Positions 19,417 through 27,928 of a DNA stretch of 64,000 nucleotides are shown here, piece by piece; the first letter of the stretch is position 1, and every line of letters begins with the position of its first letter. The DNA is from Pseudomonas grandcourensis. GTDB taxonomy: Bacteria > Pseudomonadota > Gammaproteobacteria > Pseudomonadales > Pseudomonadaceae. The stretch is from positions 6,362,501-6,426,500 of the forward strand of contig NZ_CP150919.1 in the NCBI RefSeq assembly GCF_039909015.1, in the 5' to 3' direction. A program made the translations under genes and the position numbers. The notes below the pieces were generated by a model. The model saw nothing but the letters and a program-made list of their open reading frames with translations. It ran no database searches and was not told where the DNA came from.

Positions 19417-20370
19417 ATGAGCGTTCGCGTCGGGATTGTCATGGACCCTATCGCCAGCATTTCCTATAAAAAGGATAGCTCGCTGGCCATGCTGCTGGCC
19501 GCGCAGAAGCGTGGCTGGGAGCTGTTCTATATGGAACAGCGCGACCTGTATCAGGGCGAAGGCCAGGCTCGCGCCCGGATGCGTCCGCTGCAGGTTTTCG
19601 CCAACCCGGAAAAATGGTTCGAACTGGGCGCCGAAAGCGATGCGCTGCTGAGCGATCTGGATGTGATCCTGATGCGCAAGGATCCGCCGTTCGACATGGA
19701 GTTCGTCTACTCCACTTATTTGTTGGAACAGGCCGAGCGCGCTGGCGTGCTGGTGGTCAACAAGCCGCAAAGCCTGCGCGACTGCAACGAGAAGCTGTTC
19801 GCCACGCTGTTCCCGCAGTGCACGCCGCCGACCGTGGTCAGCCGCCGCGCCGACGTGTTGCGTGAGTTCGCCGCCAAACACGGCGACGTAATCCTCAAGC
19901 CGCTGGACGGCATGGGCGGCACGTCGATTTTCCGTCACCGTGCGGGCGATCCGAACCTGTCGGTGATCCTCGAAACCCTGACCGCCCTCGGCGCCCAGCA
20001 GATCATGGGCCAGGCCTACCTGCCGGCAATCAAGGACGGCGACAAGCGCATCCTGATGATCGATGGCGAGCCTGTGGATTATTGCCTGGCGCGGATTCCG
20101 GCCCAAGGCGAAACCCGCGGCAACCTGGCCGCCGGTGGCCGTGGCGAAGCCCGCCCGCTGACCGACAAGGACCGCTGGATCGCCGCGCAAGTCGGCCCGA
20201 CCCTGCGTGAAAAAGGCCTGCTGTTCGTTGGCCTGGACGTGATCGGCGAGCACCTGACCGAAATCAACGTCACCAGCCCGACCTGCATTCGCGAAATCGA
20301 TAACGCGTTTGGCACCGACATCGGCGGCCTACTGATGGACGCCATCGATCAGAAGCTCAAGGCACGTTGA
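19417..20370 (+). CDS. gshB: Glutathione synthetase
   Basis: ATP-grasp ligase, 317 residues, that joins gamma-glutamylcysteine and glycine. N-terminal substrate domain MSVRVGIVMDPIASI, ATP-binding glycine loop KPLDGMGGTSIFRH, and a metal-binding C-terminal segment (EINVTSPTCIREI). GAGGAAAA lies shortly upstream of ATG 19417. It is divergent from the Chp operon and followed by a terminator hairpin that reaches the tonB start. Confidence 0.96.
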   Translation: MSVRVGIVMDPIASISYKKDSSLAMLLAAQKRGWELFYMEQRDLYQGEGQARARMRPLQVFANPEKWFELGAESDALLSDLDVILMRKDPPFDMEFVYSTYLLEQAERAGVLVVNKPQSLRDCNEKLFATLFPQCTPPTVVSRRADVLREFAAKHGDVILKPLDGMGGTSIFRHRAGDPNLSVILETLTALGAQQIMGQAYLPAIKDGDKRILMIDGEPVDYCLARIPAQGETRGNLAAGGRGEARPLTDKDRWIAAQVGPTLREKGLLFVGLDVIGEHLTEINVTSPTCIREIDNAFGTDIGGLLMDAIDQKLKAR

Positions 20371-20376
20371 TTAGCC

Positions 20377-20431
20377 AAACCAACATTGCGTTATCATGCG
20401 CGGCCTGTGAAAACGCGATGTTGGTTTTTTT
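20377..20431 (+). terminator. gshB terminator hairpin abutting the tonB start
   Basis: AAACCAACAT (20377-20386) pairs with ATGTTGGTTT (20418-20427), and GCGTT (20388-20392) pairs with AACGC (20412-20416). A T run extends to 20431. This is a rho-independent-type terminator for gshB. Its T tract stops 3 nt before the tonB ATG, so no Shine-Dalgarno site can be read for tonB. A weak promoter-like pair (TTGATT 20367-20372, TATCAT 20392-20397, 19-nt spacer) lies inside the structure. Confidence 0.6.
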
Positions 20432-20434
20432 GTC

Positions 20435-21334
20435 ATGACCCTCCCGTCCGATCTGCCTGTCGAACTCGCCCATCGTGGCGTGCGCCCGGCCGATCGCCTC
20501 GGTTTTACCCTGTTTCTGGCGGCGCTGATCCACCTGGCCTTGCTGTTGGGTGTCGGGTTTGCAGTGGTCGAGCCCAAGCAGATCAGCAAAACCCTGGAAA
20601 TCACCCTCGCCACCTTCAAGAGCGAAAAAAAGCCCGAGAAAGCCGATTTCCTGGCCCAGGAGAATCAGCAAGGCAGCGGCACCCTGGATAAAAAGGCGAT
20701 TCCCAAGACCACCGAGGTCGCGCCGTTCCAGGACAACAAGGTGCAAAAGGTCACGCCACCACCGGCCGCCAAGCCTGAAACTCAGGAAGCTCCGCCCAAG
20801 GCTGCCGTGACCACCGTGGCGCCGAAGCCGAAAAAAGCCCCCGCCAAGACCGAGGAGCCCAAGACCGAGATCAAGCCCCAGGTCCAGGCGCCGACGTTCG
20901 ACAGTGAGCAACTGTCCAGCGACATCGCCAGCCTCGAAGCGGAACTGGCCGCCGAACAACAGCTGTACGCCAAGCGCCCGCGCATTCATCGCTTGAGCGC
21001 GGCCTCGACCATGCGCGACAAGGGCGCTTGGTACAAGGACGAATGGCGCAAGAAAGTCGAGCGCATCGGCAACCTCAACTACCCCGACGAAGCGCGGCGC
21101 AAACAGATCTACGGCAATTTGCGCCTGATGGTGTCGATCAACCGCGACGGTTCGCTGTATGAAGTGCTGGTGCTGGAGTCTTCCGGGCAACCGCTGCTGG
21201 ATCAGGCGGCGCAACGGATCGTCCGGCTGGCGGCGCCGTTTGCACCGTTTACCGGGGATTTGTCGGATATCGACCGGCTGGAGATCATCCGCACCTGGAA
21301 GTTTGCCCGTGGGGATCGGTTGTCCAGTAATTAA
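20435..21334 (+). CDS. TonB-family energy transducer
   Basis: TonB paralogue of 299 residues. It has a cytoplasmic N-terminus of about 25 residues, a single membrane anchor (LGFTLFLAALIHLALLLGVG), a Lys/Pro/Glu-rich periplasmic spacer (about 65-150), a helical linker, then a C-terminal TonB domain (YPDEARRKQIYGNLRLMVSI to the end). The position next to gshB and pilG matches P. aeruginosa tonB3, which has been linked to twitching motility rather than iron uptake. No ribosome-binding site is visible before ATG 20435. Confidence 0.88.
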   Translation: MTLPSDLPVELAHRGVRPADRLGFTLFLAALIHLALLLGVGFAVVEPKQISKTLEITLATFKSEKKPEKADFLAQENQQGSGTLDKKAIPKTTEVAPFQDNKVQKVTPPPAAKPETQEAPPKAAVTTVAPKPKKAPAKTEEPKTEIKPQVQAPTFDSEQLSSDIASLEAELAAEQQLYAKRPRIHRLSAASTMRDKGAWYKDEWRKKVERIGNLNYPDEARRKQIYGNLRLMVSINRDGSLYEVLVLESSGQPLLDQAAQRIVRLAAPFAPFTGDLSDIDRLEIIRTWKFARGDRLSSN

Positions 21335-21408
21335 AAGATCGCAGCCTTCGGCGGCTCCTACAGATCTACACATTCCCCTGTAGGAGCTGCCGAAGGCTGC
21401 GATCTTTT
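21333..21408. repeat. REP-like palindrome downstream of tonB
   Basis: 31-nt inverted arms 21333-21363 and 21378-21408 with one mismatch, of the second family (core GATCGCAGCCTTCGGC and CTCCTACA). It begins inside the tonB stop codon and ends in a T run, so it probably also terminates tonB. Confidence 0.9.
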
Positions 21409-21457
21409 GGCTCGTTCAAGCTTGTCAGTTCGCCCCTCGAACGCCACACTAGCGGTC

Positions 21458-22030
21458 ATGAAAAACGTCAGCCCCAGCTACCTCAAGCATCAATTCCTGA
21501 TCGCCATGCCGCACATGGCCGACCCGAACTTTGCGCACACCTTGACCTACATCGTCGAGCACACGGCCAATGGCGCCATGGGGCTGGTGGTCAACCGTCC
21601 GCAAGATCTGAACCTGGCCGATATCCTTGAGCAATTGCGCCCGGAAATCGAACCGCCAGCGCTCTGCCAGCATGTCCCGATCTTCATCGGTGGCCCGGTG
21701 CAGACCGATCGCGGTTTCGTCCTTCACCCCAAGGGTCTGAGCTTCCAGGCGACCGTTGATCTGGAAGATGAGTTGGCCCTGTCGACCTCCCAGGACGTGC
21801 TGTTCGCCATCGCTGACGGCGTCGGCCCGGCGAAAAGCCTGATTGCCCTCGGCTACGCCGGTTGGGAAGCCGGGCAACTTGAAGCCGAACTGGCGCAGAA
21901 CGCCTGGCTGAACTGCCCGTTCGACGCCGACATCCTGTTCAACACCAGCAGCGAACTGCGCCTGGAAGCGGCAGCCAAGCACCTGGGCGTCAACCTCAGC
22001 CTGCTGACCAGCCAGGCGGGGCACGCCTGA
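21458..22030 (+). CDS. algH: YqgE/AlgH family protein (UPF0301)
   Basis: UPF0301 protein, 190 residues. The family is conserved next to yqgF; the P. aeruginosa member AlgH was named for an effect on alginate but its biochemical role is unknown. Typical sequence: N-terminal LKHQFLIAMPHMADPNFAHT, then NGAMGLVVNRP and GGPVQTDRGFVLH. ATG 21458 is used because it gives MKNVSPSYLKHQFL; an open frame from 21407 lies in the REP flank. TGATG overlap with ruvX. Confidence 0.9.
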   Translation: MKNVSPSYLKHQFLIAMPHMADPNFAHTLTYIVEHTANGAMGLVVNRPQDLNLADILEQLRPEIEPPALCQHVPIFIGGPVQTDRGFVLHPKGLSFQATVDLEDELALSTSQDVLFAIADGVGPAKSLIALGYAGWEAGQLEAELAQNAWLNCPFDADILFNTSSELRLEAAAKHLGVNLSLLTSQAGHA

Positions 22031-22467
22031 TGGCCCTGAAGCTGATCCTGGGTTTTGACTACGGCACCAAACAGATCGGTGTTGCGGTCGGCCAGGTGAT
22101 TACTGGCCAGGCTCGCGAGCTGTGCACCCTGAAGGCGCAGAACGGCATTCCCGACTGGAACCAGGTCGAAGCCCTCATCAAAGAGTGGAAACCCGATGCC
22201 GTGGTGGTCGGCCTGCCGTTGAACATGGACGGTACACCCAGCGACATGTGCGCCCGCGCGGAAAAGTTCGCCCGGCGCCTGAACGGCCGCTTCAACCTGC
22301 CCTTCTATACCCACGATGAACGCCTGACCACCTTTGAAGCCAAAGGCGAGCGACGTGATCGCGGCGGACAAAAGGGCAGTTACCGCGACAACCCGGTCGA
22401 CGCCATCGCCGCCGCCCTGCTGCTGCAAGGCTGGCTCGACGAAAACACCGCACTGTTTGAATCCTGA
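22030..22467 (+). CDS. ruvX: Putative pre-16S rRNA nuclease / Holliday junction resolvase YqgF
   Basis: RNase H-fold protein of 145 residues (YqgF/RuvX). E. coli YqgF takes part in 16S rRNA 5' processing. The first acidic residue is in [16 protein letters not shown]; a central [12 protein letters not shown] motif and the C-terminal [16 protein letters not shown] acidic site complete the pocket. The start overlaps the algH stop (TGATG). Confidence 0.93.
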   Translation: MALKLILGFDYGTKQIGVAVGQVITGQARELCTLKAQNGIPDWNQVEALIKEWKPDAVVVGLPLNMDGTPSDMCARAEKFARRLNGRFNLPFYTHDERLTTFEAKGERRDRGGQKGSYRDNPVDAIAAALLLQGWLDENTALFES

Positions 22468-22498
22468 AGAGCCGCTGTGCGTCTCTCTTAGCTACAAC

Positions 22499-22528
22499 CC
22501 GAGCCACTTCCCGCACAGGCTGGCTCGG
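22499..22528 (+). promoter_or_regulatory. Hairpin in the pyrR leader
   Basis: CCGAGCC (22499-22505) and GGCTCGG (22522-22528) form a 7-bp stem with a 16-nt loop. It ends about 7 nt before the AGAAGGAG ribosome-binding site of pyrR. No T run follows, so it is not a simple terminator. It could influence translation or bind PyrR; that is speculation. Confidence 0.35.
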
Positions 22529-22546
22529 ACCCAAGAAGGAGCAACC

Positions 22547-23050
22547 ATGAGCCTGCCCAATCCCGTCGAACTGATCAGCCAGATGGCGACCCGACTTGAC
22601 GCCTATCTGGCCAAACGAGGCATCAGCGACCCGCGCTTCATCGGCATCCGTACCGGCGGCGTATGGGTGGCCCAGGCCCTGCTCAAGGAGCTGGGCAGCA
22701 ATGAGCCCCTCGGCACCCTGGACGTGTCCTTCTACCGCGACGATTTCAGCCAGAACGGCCTGCACCCACAGGTTCGCCCTTCGGCGCTGCCGTTCGAGAT
22801 CGAAGGCCAGCACCTCGTGCTGATCGACGACGTGCTGATGAGCGGCCGGACCATCCGCGCCGCCATGAACGAACTGTTCGACTACGGCCGCCCGGCCAGC
22901 GTGACGCTGGTGTGCCTGCTGGACCTGGACGCCGGCGAACTGCCGATCCGCCCGAACGTGGTTGGCGCGACCCTGTCGCTGGCGGCCCACGAACGGGTGA
23001 AGCTGTCCGGCCCGGAGCTTGCACTCGAACTGCAAGACCTCGCCCTTTAA
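22547..23050 (+). CDS. pyrR: PyrR: pyr-operon regulator / uracil phosphoribosyltransferase
   Basis: PRTase-fold protein of 167 residues. The PRPP-binding motif is [17 protein letters not shown] (about residues 94-110), with [10 protein letters not shown] earlier. In Pseudomonas PyrR is reported to affect pyr gene expression and has UPRTase homology. ATG 22547 has AGAAGGAG upstream. It lies directly before pyrB and pyrC', in an apparent pyrR-pyrB-pyrC' operon. Confidence 0.92.
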   Translation: MSLPNPVELISQMATRLDAYLAKRGISDPRFIGIRTGGVWVAQALLKELGSNEPLGTLDVSFYRDDFSQNGLHPQVRPSALPFEIEGQHLVLIDDVLMSGRTIRAAMNELFDYGRPASVTLVCLLDLDAGELPIRPNVVGATLSLAAHERVKLSGPELALELQDLAL

Positions 23051-23077
23051 TTCGCCCTATTGAGAGTCCCCCTCGCG

Positions 23078-24082
23078 ATGACGCCTCTAGAAACCAAGCG
23101 CCCGCTGCAGCTCAATGATCAGGGCCAGCTGCGCCATTTCCTCTCGCTCGACGGTTTGCGCCGGGAGCTGCTGACGGAAATCCTCGACACCGCCGACTCC
23201 TTCCTTGAAGTCGGCGCCCGGGCCGTGAAGAAAGTCCCGCTGCTGCGCGGCAAGACCGTGTGCAACGTGTTCTTCGAGAACTCGACCCGCACCCGCACCA
23301 CCTTCGAGCTGGCGGCCCAGCGGCTCTCGGCGGACGTGATCACCCTCAACGTGTCCACGTCGTCGGCGAGCAAGGGCGAAACCCTGCTCGACACCCTGCG
23401 CAACCTGGAAGCCATGGCCGCCGACATGTTCGTCGTGCGCCACGGTGATTCGGGTGCCGCGCACTTCATCGCCGAACATGTCTGCCCACAAGTGGCGATC
23501 ATCAACGGCGGCGACGGCCGGCACGCACACCCGACCCAGGGCATGCTCGACATGCTGACCATTCGCCGGCACAAGGGCGGTTTCGAAAACCTTTCGGTGG
23601 CCATCGTCGGCGATATCCTGCACTCGCGGGTCGCGCGCTCGAACATGCTGGCCCTGAAAACCCTCGGTTGCCCGGATATCCGCGTGATTGCGCCGAAAAC
23701 CCTGCTGCCGATCGGCATCGAGCAATACGGCGTGAAGGTCTACACCGACATGACCGAAGGCCTGAAGGACGTCGACGTGGTGATCATGTTGCGCCTGCAG
23801 CGTGAACGCATGACCGGCGGCCTGTTACCGAGCGAGGGCGAGTTCTATCGCTTGTTCGGCCTGACCACCGCGCGCCTTGCCGGCGCCAAACCCGATGCCA
23901 TCGTGATGCACCCGGGGCCGATCAACCGTGGCGTGGAAATCGAGTCGGCGGTGGCCGACGGCCCGCACTCGGTGATCCTCAACCAGGTGACCTACGGGAT
24001 CGCCATTCGTATGGCGGTACTGTCCATGGCCATGAGCGGGCAGACTGCGCAACGCCAATTCGAGCAGGAGAACGCCCAGTGA
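23078..24082 (+). CDS. pyrB: Aspartate carbamoyltransferase catalytic subunit
   Basis: Second step of pyrimidine synthesis: carbamoyl phosphate plus aspartate to carbamoylaspartate. 334 residues, the length usual in pseudomonads, whose protein has an extended N-terminus involved in nucleotide inhibition. Carbamoyl-phosphate motif [13 protein letters not shown], then [12 protein letters not shown] and a C-terminal [15 protein letters not shown] 23078 is chosen over 23060. The stop overlaps the pyrC' GTG by 4 nt (GTGA). Confidence 0.96.
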   Translation: MTPLETKRPLQLNDQGQLRHFLSLDGLRRELLTEILDTADSFLEVGARAVKKVPLLRGKTVCNVFFENSTRTRTTFELAAQRLSADVITLNVSTSSASKGETLLDTLRNLEAMAADMFVVRHGDSGAAHFIAEHVCPQVAIINGGDGRHAHPTQGMLDMLTIRRHKGGFENLSVAIVGDILHSRVARSNMLALKTLGCPDIRVIAPKTLLPIGIEQYGVKVYTDMTEGLKDVDVVIMLRLQRERMTGGLLPSEGEFYRLFGLTTARLAGAKPDAIVMHPGPINRGVEIESAVADGPHSVILNQVTYGIAIRMAVLSMAMSGQTAQRQFEQENAQ

Positions 24083-25350
24083 AGCTCAGCATTCTCGGTG
24101 CCCGCGTGATCGATCCGGCCACTGGCCTGGATCAAGTGACCGATATCCACATTGAAGCCTGCAAAGTCGTCGCCCTTGGCGCTGCGCCAGCCGGTTTTGT
24201 CGCCGTCGACACCATCGACGCCAAAGGCCTGGTGGCCGCTCCCGGCCTGGTCGACCTCAATGTTGCCCTGCGCGAGCCGGGTTACAGCCGCAAAGGCTCG
24301 ATTGTCAGCGAAACCCGCGCGGCAGCGGCTGGCGGCGTGACCAGCCTGTGCTGCCCGCCAAAGACCAAACCGGTGCTGGACACCTCGGCGGTGGCCGAAC
24401 TGATCCTCGACCGCGCCCGTGAGGCCGGCAACACCAAAGTCTTCCCGATTGGCGCCCTGAGCAAAGGCCTGGAAGGTGAACAGTTGGCCGAGCTCGTGGC
24501 ACTGCGCGATGCCGGTTGCGTGGCCTTCGGCAACGGCCTGGAGAGTTTCCGCAACACCCGCACCCTGTGCCGGGCACTGGACTACGCAGCGACTTTCGAC
24601 CTGACGGTGATTTTCAACTCCCAGGATTACGACCTGGCCGAAGGTGGCCTGGCTCACGAAGGGCCGACCGCCAGCTTCCTGGGCTTGCCGGGCATTCCGG
24701 AAAGCGCCGAGACCGTCGCCCTGGCCCGGGATCTGTTGCTGGTTGAACAGACCGGCGTGCGCGCGCACTTCAGCCAGCTCACCAGCGCACGCGGCGTGGA
24801 GCTGATCGCCCAGGCCCAGGCCCGGGGCTTGAAGGTGACCGCGGATGTCGCCCTGTACCAGTTGATCCTGACCGACGAAGCCCTGATCGGCTTCAGCAGC
24901 CTGTATCACGTCCAGCCGCCGCTACGCACCCGCGCCGACCGCGAGGGCCTGCGCGCAGCGGTGAAATCCGGCGTGATCTCGGCCATCTCCAGCCATCACC
25001 AACCCCATGAGCGTGACGCCAAACTGGCACCGTTCGGCGCGACCGAGCCGGGCATCAGCAGCGTTGAACTGCTGCTGCCACTGGCAATGACCCTGGTCGA
25101 AGACGGCTTGCTGGACCTGCCGACACTGCTCAAGCGCCTGAGCGCCGGCCCTGCCGAAGCCTTGCGCCTGCCGGCAGGAAAACTGGCGGTGGGTGGCGCG
25201 GCGGACATCGTACTGTTCGACCCGGCGGCCTCGACCGTGGCAGGTGAAACCTGGCTGTCCAAGGGCGAAAACTGCCCGTTCATTGGCCACAGCCTGCCGG
25301 GGGTGGTGCGTTACACCCTGGTGGATGGACGCATTAGCCACCAGGCTTAA
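24079..25350 (+). CDS. pyrC': Inactive dihydroorotase homologue PyrC' (ATCase partner)
   Basis: Dihydroorotase-like protein of 423 residues starting at GTG 24079. It keeps the amidohydrolase fold signature ([13 protein letters not shown]), but the metal-binding His-x-His after Asp is Asn61-x-Ala63, so binuclear zinc binding should be lost. In Pseudomonas this protein is known to be catalytically dead and to assemble with PyrB as a structural partner of the ATCase dodecamer. A genuine pyrC must exist elsewhere in the genome. Confidence 0.93.
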   Translation: MKLSILGARVIDPATGLDQVTDIHIEACKVVALGAAPAGFVAVDTIDAKGLVAAPGLVDLNVALREPGYSRKGSIVSETRAAAAGGVTSLCCPPKTKPVLDTSAVAELILDRAREAGNTKVFPIGALSKGLEGEQLAELVALRDAGCVAFGNGLESFRNTRTLCRALDYAATFDLTVIFNSQDYDLAEGGLAHEGPTASFLGLPGIPESAETVALARDLLLVEQTGVRAHFSQLTSARGVELIAQAQARGLKVTADVALYQLILTDEALIGFSSLYHVQPPLRTRADREGLRAAVKSGVISAISSHHQPHERDAKLAPFGATEPGISSVELLLPLAMTLVEDGLLDLPTLLKRLSAGPAEALRLPAGKLAVGGAADIVLFDPAASTVAGETWLSKGENCPFIGHSLPGVVRYTLVDGRISHQA

Positions 25351-25355
25351 AAACA

Positions 25356-25431
25356 AAAGATCGCAGCCTGCGGCAGCTCCTACAGGGAAATGCATATTCC
25401 CGTGTAGGAGCTGCCGCAGGCTGCGATCTTT
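25356..25431. repeat. REP-like palindrome between pyrC' and the TM2 gene
   Basis: Perfect 29-bp arms 25356-25384 and 25403-25431, GATCGCAGCCTGCGGC family (a one-base variant of the CTTCGGC form). It begins 5 nt after the pyrC' stop and lies between convergent genes. Confidence 0.92.
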
Positions 25432-25441
25432 CGCTCTTCGC

Positions 25442-25861
25442 TTATCGACTCTGCGCGTTACGCACAGAAACCTGGTCATTCAACGTCCAGAAGTCATACA
25501 GCACGCCAATAAAGAACAACCCGCCCGTCAGCAGGTACAACAACCCACTGATCCATTTCCCCTGATACATCCGGTGCACACCGAACACCCCGAGAAACGT
25601 CAGCAGGATCCACGCCACGTTGTATTCGATCGGGCCCGCGGTAAACCGCAGGTCAGCCTCGCGATCCATTGCCGGGATCAGGAAAAGGTCGATCAGCCAA
25701 CCGATCCCCAGCAAGCCGAAGGTGAAGAACCAGATCGTCCCGGTCACCGGCTTGCCGTAATAGAAGCGGTGAGCGCCGGTAAAACCGAAAATCCACAGCA
25801 GGTAACCGATTACTTTGCTGTGGGTGTCTTGTTGCTGGACAGCCTGTTGATAGGGGTTCAT
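25442..25861 (-). CDS. TM2-domain membrane protein
   Basis: 139-residue membrane protein with two TM2-type hairpins: KVIGYLLWIFGFTGAHRFYYG (about 16-36) and a second FLGVFGVHRMYQGKWISGLLYLLTGG (about 91-116). Each carries the family's G-x-HR-x-Y-x-G turn. The domain is widespread and of unknown function. Transcribed towards the REP element and divergent from the C40 peptidase gene. Confidence 0.85.
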   Translation of the reverse strand: MNPYQQAVQQQDTHSKVIGYLLWIFGFTGAHRFYYGKPVTGTIWFFTFGLLGIGWLIDLFLIPAMDREADLRFTAGPIEYNVAWILLTFLGVFGVHRMYQGKWISGLLYLLTGGLFFIGVLYDFWTLNDQVSVRNAQSR

Positions 25862-26000
25862 GAATGACCTCGATTCACGCGATAGATAAATATTCTTTAA
25901 TTCTTTGTGACTTTTTTACAGGCACCCGACGTATGGCAAGTGCTACCTTCACACCTGTCAAAGCCTTGTAACACAAGACTCCTGTCCGACAATTGCGCCA

Positions 26001-26067
26001 TTTTGCCGCTTTTTTGCCACCATTGCCCCCCGGATTGAATCGACCAACGGCCTCGGAAGCGGCAAAA
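26001..26067. promoter_or_regulatory. Widely spaced dyad upstream of the C40 peptidase gene
   Basis: TTTTGCCGCTT (26001-26011) and AAGCGGCAAAA (26057-26067) form a perfect 11-bp inverted repeat, 45 nt apart, 46 nt before the peptidase start. A TATAAA sits at 26075-26080. It could be a pair of operator half-sites or an RNA stem; nothing further can be decided. Confidence 0.35.
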
Positions 26068-26112
26068 AAGCTGTTATAAAGTTGCGCGCTAACTTATTAA
26101 GAGCCTTGCCTA

Positions 26113-26733
26113 ATGCGTTCATTTTTCAAGACATGGCTAACCATTTGCCTTTTGATGCCACTGGCCGCCCACGCCACCAATCGTGAGCAACGTCTTCCAA
26201 ACGTTAATGGTTACACCCCGAAATCCCATGCCTCTGCTCCTTCGAGCAAAGACAATAAATCCGCTAAATATGCTCCAAGCCTGGCCAGCAGCAAAAACGG
26301 CCTGGTTCCACCGATGGGCACCAAGGAAAGCAGCGACGTGCTGAGCCGCGCCGTGAACGTCCTTGGCACTCCCTATCGTTGGGGCGGCAGCAGCCCAAGC
26401 AAAGGCTTCGATTGCAGCGGCCTGGTGAAATACGCGTTCAACGACGCCACGTTCGACCTGCCACGCACCTCCAACGCCATGGCCAGCGGTCATGGGGAGA
26501 AAGTCGATCGCGACGACCTGAAGCCGGGCGACCTGATTTTCTTCAACATCAAGAGCCGTCGGGTCAATCACGTTGCCATTTACTTGGGCAACGACCGTTT
26601 CATCCACGCGCCACGCCGCGGCAAATCGGTGTCCATCGATACCTTGAAGAAACCGTACTGGGAAAACCACTACGTGGTTGCCAAGCGGGTTCTGCCGAAA
26701 GAGCCGAATCAGTTGCGGGTTGTTCAGCGCTGA
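26113..26733 (+). CDS. NlpC/P60 (C40) peptidoglycan endopeptidase
   Basis: Exported 206-residue cell-wall hydrolase of the Spr/MepS type, cleaving peptide crosslinks in peptidoglycan. Signal peptide is about residues 1-21 (hydrophobic core then AAHA). A low-complexity Ser/Lys linker follows to about residue 70, then the NlpC domain. The catalytic Cys is in FDCSGLVKYAF (Cys about 99), and the His in VNHVAIYLG (about 154). There is no lipobox, so it is probably soluble periplasmic. Confidence 0.9.
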   Translation: MRSFFKTWLTICLLMPLAAHATNREQRLPNVNGYTPKSHASAPSSKDNKSAKYAPSLASSKNGLVPPMGTKESSDVLSRAVNVLGTPYRWGGSSPSKGFDCSGLVKYAFNDATFDLPRTSNAMASGHGEKVDRDDLKPGDLIFFNIKSRRVNHVAIYLGNDRFIHAPRRGKSVSIDTLKKPYWENHYVVAKRVLPKEPNQLRVVQR

Positions 26734-26750
26734 TTGAAGCAAGATCAAAG

Positions 26751-26820
26751 GATCGCAGCCTTCGGCAGCGCCTACATGGAATCGCATATTCCTGTGTAGG
26801 CGCTGCCGAAGGCTGCGATC
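26751..26820. repeat. REP-like palindrome between the C40 peptidase gene and pilT
   Basis: Perfect 26-bp arms 26751-26776 and 26795-26820, GATCGCAGCCTTCGGC family, followed by TTTT. It lies between convergent 3' ends. Confidence 0.92.
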
Positions 26821-26837
26821 TTTTGCTTTCAAGGCCA

Positions 26838-27872
26838 TCAAAAACCATCCGGTGACCGCGCCTTCTCCCGCGCATGGTCACGACTGACCAACCCCTTGGT
26901 CACCAGGTCCTTCAAGCTCATATCCAGCGTCTGCATCCCCAACGACCCTCCCGACTGAATCGCCGAGTACATCTGCGCCACCTTGTCCTCGCGGATCAGG
27001 TTACGGATCGCCGATGTCCCCAGCATGATCTCGTGGGCCGCGATGCGTCCGCCGCCGATTTTCTTCACCAGGGTCTGGGATACCACCGCCAGCAGCGACT
27101 CGGAGAGCATCGAGCGCACCATCGACTTCTCGTCCCCCGGAAACACGTCGACCACCCGGTCGATGGTTTTCGCCGCCGATGTGGTGTGCAGTGTGCCGAA
27201 CACCAGATGGCCGGTTTCGGCGGCGGTCAATGCCAGGCGAATGGTCTCCAGGTCGCGCAGCTCCCCCACCAGGATCACATCCGGGTCTTCCCGCAGTGCC
27301 GAACGCAAGGCGGTGGCGAAACTTCGGGTATCGCGATGGACTTCACGCTGATTGATCAGGCATTTGCGCGACTCGTGAACGAACTCGATGGGGTCTTCGA
27401 TGGTGAGGATGTGGTGATGGCGATGGGTGTTCAGGTAATCGATCATCGCCGCCAGCGTGGTGGATTTGCCGGAACCGGTCGGGCCGGTCACCAGCACCAG
27501 GCCACGGGGAGCGTCGGTCATCTTGCGGAACACGTCGCCCATGCCCAGTTCTTCCATGCTCTGCACTTTTGCCGGGATGGTGCGAAACACCGCACCCGCG
27601 CCACGGTTCTGATTGAACACATTGACTCGAAAGCGCGCCAAGCCGGGCACTTCAAAGGAAAAGTCGGTTTCCAGATGCTTTTCGAAATCCACCCGCTGGG
27701 CGTCATTCATGATGGCATGGATCAGCGCCTGCACCTGCTGGTGATCCAGGGCCGGCAGATTGATGCGCCGCACATCACCGTCGACGCGAATCATCGGCGG
27801 CAGGCCGGCGGACAGGTGCAGGTCGGATGCCCCCTGTTTGGCGCTGAATGCCAGCAGTTCAGTGATATCCAT
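26838..27872 (-). CDS. pilT: Type IV pilus retraction ATPase PilT
   Basis: Hexameric secretion-type ATPase, 344 residues, that powers pilus retraction. Walker A GPTGSGKSTT, Asp-box IEDPIEF, Walker B region DVILVGELRD, His-box GHLVFGTLHT, and the PilT-specific AIRNLIRED motif near the C-terminus are all present. ATG 27872 (MDITELLAFS) has GAGAGG upstream. In P. aeruginosa pilU follows pilT; here the gene is followed by a REP and a convergent peptidase, so pilU is absent from this locus. Confidence 0.96.
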   Translation of the reverse strand: MDITELLAFSAKQGASDLHLSAGLPPMIRVDGDVRRINLPALDHQQVQALIHAIMNDAQRVDFEKHLETDFSFEVPGLARFRVNVFNQNRGAGAVFRTIPAKVQSMEELGMGDVFRKMTDAPRGLVLVTGPTGSGKSTTLAAMIDYLNTHRHHHILTIEDPIEFVHESRKCLINQREVHRDTRSFATALRSALREDPDVILVGELRDLETIRLALTAAETGHLVFGTLHTTSAAKTIDRVVDVFPGDEKSMVRSMLSESLLAVVSQTLVKKIGGGRIAAHEIMLGTSAIRNLIREDKVAQMYSAIQSGGSLGMQTLDMSLKDLVTKGLVSRDHAREKARSPDGF

Positions 27873-27928
27873 AGCGCCTCTCAATTCCAGTAGAATGCCG
27901 CGAACCTTCAGACCGCTGGCGCCTCTTG

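Noticed and set aside
19255..20253. 332-codon minus-strand open frame
   Set aside because: Antisense to gshB, whose ATP-grasp motifs are unmistakable.
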